This document shows, piece by piece, positions 1-9,829 of a stretch of 64,000 nucleotides of DNA. The translations under genes were made by a program, and so were the position numbers. The notes below the pieces were generated by a model, which was not told the origin of the DNA, did no database searches, and worked only from the letters and a program-made list of their open reading frames with translations. Each line of letters starts with the position of its first letter. The first letter of the stretch is position 1. The stretch comes from Posidonia oceanica (lineage: Eukaryota > Streptophyta > Magnoliopsida > Alismatales > Posidoniaceae). The DNA lies in the NCBI GenBank assembly GCA_037176725.1, contig JAZBRS010000057.1:83783501-83847500 (forward strand), given 5' to 3'.

Positions 1-775
1 AGACGCACTCATTGGGATTGAGCCGGAGCTTGTAGTGCCTGAGACGGTCGAATAGCTTCTTTAGGCAGGCGAGGTGATCCTCGGACTCTTAGGACTTAGC
101 GATCATGTCATCCACATAGACCTCCACATCTTGTTGCATCAGGTCGTGGAACAAAGCAGTCATGGCCCTCTGATAAGTCACCCTGGCGTTCTTCAGTCCG
201 AATGGCATCACTCTATAGTAGAAGACTCCCCAAGGGGTGATGAAGGATGTTTTTTCCATGTCTTCTTCTACCATTTGGATTTGATTATAGCCTGAAAAAC
301 CATCCATGAAGGATAGCATATTGTGGCCTGCTGTGTTGTCGACCAGGATGTCGATGTGTGGCAGTGGGAAGTCATCCTTCGGACTGGCCTTATTCAGATC
401 CCTATAGTCTATGCACATGCGGGCCCGACCGTCCTTCTTTGGCATAGGCACGACGTTTGCAAGCCACTTTGGATATGAGACGACCTTGAGGAAGCTAACA
501 TTGTGTTGTTTCATGATTTCCTCTTTAATCTTCAAGAGCCATTGGGGTTGCCATCTTGTGAGCTTCTGCTTGACCGGCTTTACATCTAGCTTTAGCAATA
601 GGGTGTGTACCACTTTCTCAACATCCAAGCCTACCATGTCGTTGTAACTCCAAGCAAAGACATCTGCATATTCCCTGAGGAATGCTATGAATTCTGCTCT
701 GGCATAGGGTGACAATCTGGTGTTAATGCCGACTTGCTTGTTGTCTTTGGCTGTGCCGATGTTGATAAGCTCCAT
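1..775 (-). pseudogene. Reverse transcriptase of element A (partial)
   Basis: This Ty3/gypsy reverse transcriptase domain is read on the minus strand and cut off by the window edge. Visible motifs in order are the N-terminal block ending VPMPKKDGRARMCIDYRDLN, then DDFPLPHID, FSGYNQI, the MPFGLKNA block and the catalytic YVDD near 105-125. A stop codon lies at about 86-88 just after YVDDMIAKS, and the domain then continues in the same frame to base 1. It closely resembles the RT of element B at 17744-18994, so A and B belong to one family. In life it would copy element RNA into cDNA inside a cytoplasmic particle. This copy is inactive. Confidence 0.9.
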
Positions 776-2349
776 CTCCTCCTCGACATGTAGATTCGGG
801 CCTTCTAGATCATCATCGAAGGGCTAGAACTCAGGCAGGGGTTCATCGTCCCCATCTATGCCTGTCTCATCCTCTTCCTCATAGGCTATCAATTCAGAGA
901 GGATCTCCTTCTCAAAAGTGGGATCTGTAACATCAATGGAGCATATGTGTTCCACATCCTGGCCCTGATGGCGCTTCAGAATGGTCACACTTACCCATGT
1001 GTTTCTGTATGCCCGATGTGTGACCTCTGCCCAGATGGCTTTTGGATCTGCTGATTGACCAAGTCCTTTTGCCTTTGCTGCCACTACTGTTACTGCTATT
1101 GACCTAGAGGTCACTGCTGCTGTTACTGTATCCTCCTCCGCATCTTCTGATGTACTTGTGGGGAGTGCATTGGACTGGTGGTTGTCCTCTAGCTGATAGG
1201 TTGGACTGCTTCCGCCTGCTACATTGCCCAAGTGGGGCATGCGCTGTATAAAGCATCTAGACCTGCCTCCCGGCTGCGGAGTAATTAACGCAATTGGTCT
1301 AGTGGGTGATGAAGCTGCTGACTCTTCCAGGATCATGATGGATGAATGGTCTTGTCGCTGGTGGGAATCTGCAGGCTCGTGATTGGTAATCACTGCCTTC
1401 CCTTTCCTCACTGCATTCTATTTAGCGGCGTCCTCTGCTAATGCTGCCAGCTATTCTTAGAATAACAACTCCAGGTCTCCAAGCATGCTATCTATTTGAG
1501 ACTCTACAATGGCCCCTTCCTCCTCATCGGAAGTGAGGTCGACATAGTAGGCACCATGTGGTTCATGAGCCTGGTGCTCGGTGATTCCTCCTCCTAAAGT
1601 AGTGGTTCTGGCCGTCAACTGTATTACTGGCCGAGGTGCTTGCCATGGCGAGAGTGCCATCTGGATTGGCAAGGTTAGAGAGGAGACAATCCTGTTGCTC
1701 TAGAGAACTGATGGTTGGATGGGTGTAACTGGCAACGGGACGCCTGTGCCCACTGGTGATGTTGATAGTGTCGCTGTGGATGCCATGTGGGCCCACCACA
1801 AGGCCTGATTTACTGAGGCAGATGGCTGTATGGTTGGTGGAGCCGATTGCGTTATTGGTGGTGCTACTGATAAGGTGGGCCGAGCTGTTGAACTGGTTAA
1901 ACTGACTGACTGTACTGCCAGAAAAACGAACTATTGAGCTGATGCGGCCGAAGTGGTAAACTGATTGGCGAACACGGCTGGTGGGTGTGCTGTGGACTGC
2001 GGAGCTGCTACTGTAGCTGAGGGAGGTGCTGGTGAAACTACGCAGGGGTGAGAAGCTGTCAACCCTGGTACTGTATCAGCCAAAGCTGTTGTATCAATGG
2101 AAGGTAGGGCTAGGCAAACTAACCGGGATGCTGCGGAATCTGGTTGGACCTGTTTGTTGGCCCGAACTGTATCTGAAACAGACTGCTCTTCATCTGAGTA
2201 CCAGTCTGCAATGCAAACCCACTCCTCTGGTGACAGTGGGGGACTTGAGAACAGTGTTGCTTGCACTGTGGCTTGACTTTGATTGGGGTAGAGGACACCT
2301 ACACTGGTGAAGTTAGTTAGATCCAGGGGGATGACTAGCTTTCGATTCT
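776..2349 (-). pseudogene. Linker between protease and RT of element A
   Basis: This is a poorly conserved Ser/Pro/Thr/Ala-rich stretch between the protease and RT of element A, with several stops and frame changes. The part next to RT is acidic and includes a block matching element B at 18239-18994 (a TILKRHQGQD segment and an acidic EEED run). No enzymatic domain is recognised. Tat elements often have a fast-evolving spacer here. The low conservation means frames cannot be assigned reliably between about 1412 and 2349. Confidence 0.6.
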
Positions 2350-2902
2350 TCGTGCGCTAGTATCCATCCTTACGTGGTTGCCAATCATATCCGAGACCCT
2401 CGTGGTCTCTCCTCTCTTCTGCTGTGATCGGCTCGGCGATCACCTAGCCGTATTGCCTGAGCGACACTCCTTTCTCATAGCCCCACCTGCAACAAAGATT
2501 CTTGACCATCCGGAAAGGACTGCCATGAACGGTCAGACGGCTGACGCACTCGAGGTCGGGAAAGTTAACTGGTTGAAACCGATTATTGTGATACAAGGTG
2601 TCAGAGGGCTTGGGATCAAAGTGGACAGTCTGAAGGGAAACAGAGGACACTGCCTCGACTCTTTCTCTATCAAAGTTTTCTGCCATGACAATGATGATAT
2701 CGTCGCCCCGGTGGAATTTGATCATGCAGTGGAGAGTCGAGGGGATCACATGATGCTTGTGCAACCAAGGGTGCCCAAGCAGAAGGTTGAAAGTAGGCTC
2801 TAAATCAACGATGTAGAATTCTACATCAAATACAATTGGGCCGATGGTAAAGGGAATGACTAGAACTCCCAAAGCGTCATGGTGCATATTGTCAAATGCT
2901 GT
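2350..2902 (-). pseudogene. Protease C-terminal half and G-patch-like segment, element A
   Basis: On the minus strand this encodes the second half of the retroviral-type aspartic protease, with the flap-distal block FNLLLGHPWLHKHHVIPS, followed by a glycine-containing segment (RWGYEKG) that resembles a degenerate G-patch. The protein start and the catalytic DNGA motif are not here. They lie at 27078-27310, upstream of the element B insertion. Open frame beyond 2902 into 3196 is LTR sequence of B, not protease. The homologous uninterrupted gene of element B is at 20155-21105. Confidence 0.88.
2898..2902. repeat. Target-site duplication of element B, left copy (GCTGT)
   Basis: GCTGT lies directly before the LTR terminus TGTGACCG. 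Its partner after the other LTR (27078-27082) is ACTGT, one base different. Removing B and one copy restores alignment of the A protease with the intact B protease at 20862-20890. Confidence 0.85.
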
Positions 2903-3312
2903 TGTGACCGTCTCTTTCGACGTACGACTCGGGGGCCACTGCCAAAGCTCACAGACGCTCGGCCGTAGGGAATGAGGGCCACAGCAAATGGTGTATCCGA
3001 GGAAAGTTCGACTCGAGGAAGAAAACACCAATAAAATGATAAGTGATGATAAAAAGAGAAAAGGAATGAGATCAAGTCTAAATTCCCCGACGGAGTGGCC
3101 ATTCTTATGTGACCATCTCTCGTGTACGACACGGGGGCCGCTGCCAAAGCTCGCAGATGCTCGGTCAAAGAGAAAGAGGGTCACAATTAATGGCATATCC
3201 GAGGAGGATTCGACCCGATAAAGAGAATAAAATCACCAATAATCGACAAAATCAGTGAATAAGATAAACAACAAAAAAACGGGGGAGTCACCACCTAGTC
3301 TAATTGGGAAAA
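2903..3312 (-). repeat. 205-bp tandem duplication including an LTR end and a primer-site copy
   Basis: TGTGACC at 2903 recurs at 3108, with similar sequence (GGGGGCC.CTGCCAAAGCTC and following) after both. Just before 3108 is CCCCGACGGAGTGGCCA (3084-3100), a degenerate copy of the real primer site found next to the other LTR at 24143-24161. The LTR therefore contains an older LTR end plus primer site, now internal. The same arrangement is at 24168 and 24373 in the 5' LTR. Confidence 0.8.
3281..3305 (-). promoter_or_regulatory. Primer-site look-alike inside the element B LTR
   Basis: On the minus strand this reads TAGACTAGGTGGTGACTCCC. The core GGTGGCGACTC recurs at matching places in four other LTRs (24545, 31548, 39851, 57832) and equals the first ten bases of the tRNA-Arg-type primer site. 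Function is inference. Confidence 0.55.
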
Positions 3313-3394
3313 GCCGGAAGACAAGGAAAACCGGATGTAAACTAATAAAAATGAAAGGAAACAAAGTGGATCCATGCAAAATGGATGCGACACT

Positions 3395-3480
3395 GGGTCA
3401 TTGCAGTCCAAAGATGGGTAAGGACTCCTGTTACGTGCAGGGAAGGTGTTAGGCACCCCCCGACATGCCCAAGGAGCGAC
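3395..3480 (-). promoter_or_regulatory. Conserved LTR hairpin block (B 3' LTR)
   Basis: This ~85-base block is shared by all five fully visible Tat LTRs in the window. In sense orientation its core is GGGTGCCTAACACCTTCCC followed by AACAGGAGTCC. GGTG and CACC can pair around CCTAA, with flanking G and C runs extending the stem. This copy carries a small change in the G run. Confidence 0.6.
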
Positions 3481-3879
3481 CTTTTCTAACGTCATTCCGC
3501 TCATAGTGTGGCTCAATGTAGGCCGAAGGCCAATTAGTATATGCTCTAGCAAAAGGAAACATGCTATGATAATGCAAGAAGGCGAAAGGAAAAGCCTCAA
3601 ATAGACATGCATATAGATTAAAAGAAACCAAGGCAAGTAGCTACATAAAGCTAGGAGGTAAACATGCATAAGGGAAACAAGTGCAAGAGGATAGGATTCA
3701 GATAAACACTCATACATGCTAAAAGGAATCAGGTAAATGATAATATAATGCTGGAAAGTAATATACATAATAAAAGGCAAACGTAAAGCATGTAAGGCTT
3801 AAGTAAACATTGCTTAAAAGGAAACAGAGAAGTAACTAAAGGATGCTTGAATGTATACATGCATGAGGGGTAGCTAAGA

Positions 3880-4500
3880 CAAGGGTAAAAGGCTCTGTCC
3901 ACATCTGTAGAGGCTACTGTTAAATACACGGGAGTCCCACGCGGGACCACCACGCGGGAACAGTTCGCTTGTCTAGTGGAAAGTCATAGCCAAATGGGAG
4001 GCTCTCCTCAATTCAATTCGGTATAGAACCGGTTGAATAATGAGGAGGAGGCATCCCGAAACAATAATATGCAATAACATCAAAGAAATAGGCACAAACA
4101 CAGGTTGGAAAGGGGCTGGAAACTCTGCCCGATATCACAGTCAAACACGTGGGAGGTCCACGCGGGACCTCGATGCGGGACCGGTTGGTTCGGACAGAGA
4201 ACCTTCATCGCCGGATTCCGGGCCCAACAGCTAATAGAATATAAAGAAAACAGATGGATGATGAAGAGGGGATGCCCGACAACAAGAATATGCTAGATTA
4301 TAAAAGAAATAGATGCAAATAGGGGTCGATAAAGGGCTAGGAACTTGGCCTGACGTCACGGTCAGACACGCGGGAGGTCCACGTGGGACCTCGACGCGGG
4401 ACAGGCCAGCCAGACAGAGGACCTTCATCGCCAGATTCCGAACCCGATGCTTGATGAAATGCGATGGAACCGATTGGGGAAGCAAGGCGGTGTACCAAGC
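3880..4500 (-). repeat. Divergent ~222-bp tandem repeat in the B LTR
   Basis: Three diverged units carry the anchor (A/G)CCTTCATCGCC.GATTCC or its variant, at about 3975, 4199 and 4421. Each is preceded by ACGCGGGA-type CpG-rich motifs. The unit recurs in the 5' LTR (about 25160-25760) and at least twice in the A LTR (about 32050 and 32270). Confidence 0.65.
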
Positions 4501-5811
4501 TACCCAACCAGGGTGCAGATGCAAAGTGGCATCGCCCGAATCGCCGCCCCCACCTTGGCAGTGTTGCGCCGGCAACTGTGCACCTCCGCCAGCCATAGAG
4601 GCGGCTTGGAGAGCGCTGTCGGCCGTGGGTGCACTGTGGAGGCTAGAGGCGAGTGCGAGGGACCCTCCCGGAGGCTTAAAGCGGTGGGGCAAGGCGGCTA
4701 CGTGCGCGACGACGCGAGGCCGTGTGCGAGCCGTCTACCCTCCGCAAGAGGCGGTAGAAGAGAAATGAAAACAGGCAATGCAGCTAGCTAAAAATGCCAA
4801 TAACACTTAGGAAGTAAACGCACAACAACTAGAAACTGTTCTAAGCTAACTAAAGGACGAACGCTTGCCTGAGATGTGCTGCGGGGGATGTCTTCTCCGA
4901 CAACGGCGCTGCTGTAGATGCACGGCTAGACGGAGGCTGCGGAGCTCAAGGATGCTCGGGGAAGATCGCACTCTCTCTCACGGGCTCAAGGGAAGACTCT
5001 GGAGGTGGTGGAACTCAGGTGGTTGTCTCGACAGCGAGGTGGGTCGCTGGAGATGGGTTCTCAATCCCAGGACGCTGGAATTGAGGAGTTTTGGGGGGTC
5101 TGGAAGCTCTGGGAAGTTCAGGGGGCTGCTCGAGATTCAAGAGGATGCTCAAGGAAGCCAGAGAAGCCAGAGAGAGGGGCTCGGCCGGCCAGGAGCACTG
5201 TTTTATAGGTGGAGGAAAACGGTGTAAACCGTTGGTGTGGATCTGGATTTAAATTGGGTGGATGGGATGTTGGTTGAAGATCGACAAGTGGAATCGGTTG
5301 GGATGAAGGGCTGGATGATCCAGGTGTCCGGAGGCACAAGCTCAGATCGGCGAGAGCCAATGGAGAGCGAGGAAAAGGTGGGCCAAGGTGATTGGTCTGC
5401 CTGATTTTTGCCACTGACGCAAGACAAAACGTGGGAGCTCCACGCGAGAGCTCAGAGCCAGTGTCAGTCTGTCAGTTTTCGCTACCGACACAGGACAAAA
5501 CGCGGGATCTCCACGCGGGAGCTCTACACCAGTGTCAGAGTGTCAGTTTTCGCTACTGACACAAGACACAACGCGGGAGCTCGACGCGAGAGTGATCCCG
5601 TCAATTTAGCTGCCTCACCTTCTGATCCTGTTTCTCTGGTTCGTGGACCATCCAGGGCTAAGGTTTTGTGGTAGTGGATGTATTGGGATGTGATTGGTAG
5701 AGTTTTGGTGGGTTTGGGTTTGAGGTTTCAAGAAAAGGTTGGGGCCACCTCATCCGTGTGCTTTTGGAAGCAAACAACCGTCGCCCGACTTCCAGATTTG
5801 GGGTGTCTACA

Positions 5812-5825
5812 GATACCCCTCCCTG
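5812..5825 (-). promoter_or_regulatory. Polypurine tract of element B
   Basis: Minus strand CAGGGAGGGGTATC lies directly before the 3' LTR start TGTAGACACC. A purine run at this place primes plus-strand DNA synthesis in LTR retrotransposons. Confidence 0.7.
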
Positions 5826-5939
5826 AGCTAGGTCGAGGGGACCAAAGCCGTTGCTCAGGGTTGACAAAGACACCCTGCCTGAAGTTGGTGGGAGGAATGT
5901 TGCTGTCGGCGTGAGTCACTTATTCGGCGGATGCACTGA

Positions 5940-6220
5940 AAAGGTCGTGACTCGTTGCCACAATGCAAATGCGAATGCCAATGCGAATGCAAATGCCAAT
6001 GCAAAATGCAAAAGTTAGGATGCAAAGTTAGTATTAGTCTTGAGATGCTGATGTTATGCTGGCGCGTACTGAGCGGTGTATGGCTCAGACGCGGGGTGCC
6101 ATTCGTCGAGCCTTGCTCTAAGCGAGGGCGATGCAGATGCTGTGCGCTGAGCGGTGCATGGCTTAGACGTGGGGTGCCACTCGCTGAAGATTGCTCTAAG
6201 CGAGGGCGATGCAATGTATG
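5940..6220. repeat. Short tandem repeats beside the B 3' LTR
   Basis: Around 5958-6012 the motif ATGC(A/G)AATGCCA is repeated several times. From about 6069 to 6215 a ~79-bp unit beginning CTGAGCGGTGTATGG is duplicated. The stretch 5826-5940 shows nothing I recognise. Confidence 0.7.
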
Positions 6221-6299
6221 CAAATGATGCATTGCGTGATGAGTTGACGGACTCACCACCGGATAGTTCGGGTTATCGGCCTAAGGGGAAAGAGCGACG

Positions 6300-6690
6300 A
6301 CCCAAGACAATCGAAAAAAGATGCCCCTGGCATCGAGTAACGATGCTAGGGGGCAGCTGAGGTGTTCTTGGTGGAAAAAGGAGAGGTGCGAGACAGCTAT
6401 GATGGGCGTCAACCGAGCAATTAATGGTTGCCAGCCTGAAGAAGGGAAAGATCCTTCAAGACGGCGGAAAAAGAGATGCCCTTGGTATCGAGAAATGATG
6501 CCAGGGGGCAGCAAAAACACTCCAGACATGGTGACGGGTGTCAGCTGAATAGTTAGGGATGCTAGCCCGAGCAGAGGAGTTCCAGACACTTTGATGGATG
6601 TCATCCGAGCAGTTAGGGCTGCCAACCCGAGCAGACATTTTGACGGTTGTCGACCGAGCAGTTAAGGCTGCCAGCCCGAGCAAAAAGGCT
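6300..6690 (-). repeat. AGTTAGGGCTGCCAGCC repeat units beside the B 3' LTR
   Basis: Spaced units carry (A)GTTAGGG(C/A)TGC(C)A(G/A)CCCGAGCAG with TGACGG.TGTC(G/A)(A)CCGAGCA, clearest at 6535-6690. The reverse complement is the 49-bp repeat of element D at 61869-62165. A second repeated block (GATGCCC.TGG.ATCGAG) is at about 6318 and 6474. Confidence 0.7.
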
Positions 6691-7436
6691 TGCCCTCGAC
6701 CGAGGAAGCAAGCAGACAGGACTCCATCCGTCCAGAACGAAGACACACGAGAGAGGCTTGTCCTCGACTGAGGAAACAAGCAGGCAGGGCTCCGTCCGTC
6801 TAGAACGAAGACGTGCGAGAAAGGCTTGTCTTCGACTTAGGAAACAAGCAAGTGGGGCTCCGTCCATCCGGAACGAAGACGCGTGAGAAAGGCTTGTCCT
6901 CGACTGAGGAAACAAGCAAGCGGGGCTCCATCCATCTAGAACGAAGACGCACGAGAAAGGCTTGTCCTCGATCGAGGAAACAAGCAAGTGGGGCTCCGTC
7001 CATCTGGAACGAAGACGTATGAGAGGGGCTTGTCCTCGACCGAGGACACAAGCAGGTGGGACTCCGTCCATTCGGGACGAAGACGCGCAAGAGAGGCTTG
7101 TCCTCGACTGAGGAAACAAGCAAGCGGGGCTCCGTCCATCCGGAACAAAGACGCGCGAGAAAGGCTTGTCCTTGACCAAGGAAACAAGCAAGCGGGGCTC
7201 CGTCCGTCTGGAACGAAGACGCGCAAGAAAGGCTTGTCCTCGACCAAGGAAACAAGCAAGCGGGGCTCCGTCCATTTGGAACGAAAATGCGCGAGAGGGG
7301 CTTGTCCTCGACCGAGGACACAAGCAGGCAGGACTCCGTCCGTCCGGGACGAAGAAGCACGAGAGAGGCTTGTCCTCGATCGAGGACACAAGCAGGCGTG
7401 ACTCCGTCCGTCCAGGACGAAGACGCGCGAGAGAGG
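6690..7436. repeat. 68-bp tandem array with a palindromic core
   Basis: The anchor GAACGAAGAC (or GGACGAAGAC) occurs at 6735, 6803, 6871, 6939, 7007, 7075, 7143, 7211, 7279, 7347 and 7415. That is an exact 68-base step with no length change, so about eleven units. Each unit carries CTTGTCCTCGA.CGAGGA(A/C)ACAAG, an imperfect inverted repeat. Because 68 is not a multiple of 3 and the units lack stops in several frames, long open frames appear on both strands (for example 6613-7389 minus). These look like a by-product of the repeat. Confidence 0.92.
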
Positions 7437-8400
7437 TTGAAATGTGATAAGTTTCGAACTTATCAACTGCGAAGATAACAGGAATACCAATACCTGGAGG
7501 TTTGGCAGAGGTCCAGAGACGGTCCCGTGACAGTTAGGGGTGTCAGCCCGGAAAGGTAATCTGGGAAGCGGGTGTGCTCTGATGCTGATGGCTTGTGACT
7601 GCATCGCCTCGAGGGGCGAAACTACGGCTTCTGTTCTGGTAGGGGCTGTTATGCAAATCTCTCAGTCTGCGGTGCATGGCAGCTTCATTCGACCAATCCT
7701 CCTAATAAGGCTCAGATTGCTTGATATAACTGTAGGGGTCTCTTTATAATTTGTCCAAATTGCGAGGCTCACTGCCCGTCCCGAGCTGTAGCAACCTAAT
7801 CAGGTCTTGCTCTGATTCCCTTGTGACCACAAAGGATCCTGCCAAGGCTCGGTTGGAAACCGAAGCTGATTTGCCATTCCTGTGAAAGCTAAGGGCTTAT
7901 CTGTAATTTCTGTAAACTATGATAGAATTGACCTACAGGCTAACGGATGCTGCCGTTCTGTTGTTCGTCCAGGGCACTTATGGCGTGACAAACATCGATG
8001 TGCTGCCGTGAGGGCTCTACCTCGGGCTGTGGCCATTCCCGGTGCTTGTGCAAAAGTTAGGGGCCTATGTGCGATTTTGCAAAACTACAGGGCTCTGGAG
8101 TAAATTTCACTATTCTGGGAGTCTCCTTGGTGATGTCCACCTGTGCCGGGCCCCATGACAATTTTCTCAAGTGGAGGGACTCCTACTGGCTTGCTGCAAA
8201 AGTTAGGGGGCAATCACAAATTTACTGGGTAAATTGCATTTTTGACCCTGACGAAATTAGCCGGGAATGCTGAATGGTTAAAAACCTGGTGGGCCCCACC
8301 TGGGTAACTGCTACAACCGCCTCATGGTTCCTGGGGGTTGCATCCCTTCATTTGGTTGCAAACAACAATGGCACTACTCCCTTTTTTTTTGCTAAGTTCT
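7437..8400. other. Non-coding part of the element B cargo
   Basis: There is no gene I can support here. A near-palindrome GATAAGTTTCGAACTTATC lies at about 7447-7465. The 8040-8260 part has AAAAGTTAGGGG...TGCAA phrases recalling sequence in solo LTR G (about 41400-41800), so it may be of LTR or untranslated origin. Confidence 0.4.
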
Positions 8401-9829
8401 TCATTTGATTTCATCATTTTTTCTTTCATTCATTCTTTTTTTGTTTTTTAAAAAGCCAGGCCCTGCCCTGGGCTCCCTCCACCATCTTCTTCTCCTTTCA
8501 CTTCCACAGCAAACGTCAACTCGTCTCCCCCTCCTTGCGCGTGGCGGCAGGTGGTGGCATCAGCGAGGTTGCGGTGGTGGCACGGGAGGCACAAGGCCGC
8601 TGTGCTCTTGGGGAGGACTTCCACAAGTGCGGGACGCGAGGCCAAGGAAGGGGCTGATCTCCAGTGGCGAGAAGCGACTCTCCGGCGGTGCCAAAAATGG
8701 TATGCCCTCTTTTCCTCTTCTTCTCCTTCGATTTGCTTGCATTTCCGTCTCCCCTTCCACTCTCTTCTGGGGATGTCGGCAGGCTAGTGGTGCCGGTGAT
8801 GGGTGCATCAAGCGGGTGGACGGAATGGTGCTGGCGGCGGTGCTCACGACATGAAAAGGGCTGCTCTACCGGTGGTGCTTGCGGCACGGGGAGGCTGCTC
8901 CGTTGGTGGTGCCCGCGGCATGGAGGGACTCGACTGTGCTAGGCCGGCTCGGCTACGTGTGGGGGGATCCTTGTTGGGTGCAATGCTCGGCCGATGGGTG
9001 CTGTTCCGGAAGTGGGGTTACGGTTACAGGCGCCCGGCCGACTGGGATGGTGACTTGAAGGGGGTACTCAGCTGGTTTGAGGCTCGGCTGTGGGTTGGGA
9101 CTCCCCATTTCTTTCATCATTTTTTTTGTTCAAACTGCCAAATGAATGCCAAAAAAAATGCTTGTCTTGCTTCTGATCTCTTTGATAATGCTTTATTTGA
9201 TTTTTTGTTGTTTGCTATGCCCTGCTATGTGCTATGCTTGACATTTTCATTGCCTATGATTTGCTTGATTTCTGATTACGCCATGAATGAACTTGAGCAT
9301 GCATGATTAGTTCTGTACATTGTTCTCCTGATTTCTGCTTGTGTGCTGTGTTGGCTGTATAACTTTTCAACCGGATCTCTGATATTTTTCCTTGTTGAAT
9401 GTGGCTTGCCAATTAGGCCAAAGGACTTTGCATTTCTAATTCTGAATTTTGCCTTTATGTTTGACTATCATGACTACATTCTGATTTTCTGCCAAACCTA
9501 GTGACGCTCTGTTTAGGTTTGATTGGACTTGACACATTATGCCGAATATATGTTTGTCTACCATGCACTGTACTCTATTAGCCTTGGCGATGCTTTGTTT
9601 GATCTTGGCTGTATTTTTGTTTAAATACTTGATAAAGTATGCTTGTACTGCCATTTGCCTGATTTACATGCACCCGTGATGTTCTTATGGCATGCCTGTT
9701 GTTTGCATTTGTGTGTGCATAATTCTGCTTATGCTAGGCATTATTTCGTGAAATAAATGCTATTGTGTTTTTTCTTGCACTTAGAATATGATTTGCTCTG
9801 AGCCTCTTGACTTTTGCTTTGCAGTCTGG
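8401..9829 (+). other. Upstream region of the antisense mobile-domain gene
   Basis: A T-rich stretch (8385-8450) leads to a GC-rich segment (8460-9100) with open frames on both strands, then a T-rich intron-like stretch (9120-9780). The layout resembles a plant promoter, 5' leader exon and first intron, but no exon can be fixed here and no protein family is recognised in the GC-rich part. Confidence 0.35.

Larger units (their letters stand above)
1..2902 (-). mobile_element. Element A (Tat-type Ty3/gypsy), 3'-side segment
   Basis: This is the downstream part of an outer Ty3/gypsy element read on the minus strand: protease C-terminal half, linker and reverse transcriptase, leaving the window at base 1. 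Its upstream part lies 24 kb away at 27078-33831, separated by element B. The split is supported by the protease frame, which stops at 2902 and resumes at 27082, and by a 5-base duplication at the break. Several in-frame stops show that the copy is dead. Its 3' LTR should lie left of the window. Confidence 0.9.
2903..5811 (-). repeat. 3' LTR of element B (2909 bp)
   Basis: This matches 24168-27077 along its whole length with few differences by eye. On the minus strand it begins TGTAGACACC at 5811 and ends GGTCACA at 2903. It contains a 205-bp internal duplication near its 3' end, a conserved hairpin block, a ~222-bp divergent tandem repeat, and several CpG-rich ACGCGGGAG motifs. Open frames inside it (for example 3295-3780 minus) recur in the other LTR because the LTRs are copies; I do not count them as genes. 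Confidence 0.93.

Noticed and set aside
2444..3196. A single 250-codon protease frame crossing 2902.
   Set aside because: The part beyond 2902 is LTR sequence of element B read through by chance; the true protease N-terminus is at 27078-27310.
3295..3780. 161-codon minus-strand open frame rich in Leu/Ile/Tyr, repeated at 24658-25044, resembling a membrane protein.
   Set aside because: It lies wholly inside the LTR, and the second copy exists because the LTRs are duplicates. No known domain, and the A LTR does not keep it.
6613..7389. 258-codon minus-strand frame (and others on both strands) over the 68-bp array.
   Set aside because: A stop-free repeat whose unit is not a multiple of 3 opens frames in several phases by itself; no start context or domain supports a protein.
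6690..7436. CRISPR-like array.
   Set aside because: The whole 68-bp unit repeats with no unique spacers, and the setting is a plant retrotransposon.
8405..9306. Plus-strand frames of 149 and 167 codons upstream of the mobile-domain gene.
   Set aside because: Composition-driven (GC-rich with open frames on both strands) and no recognised domain; kept only as an upstream region.
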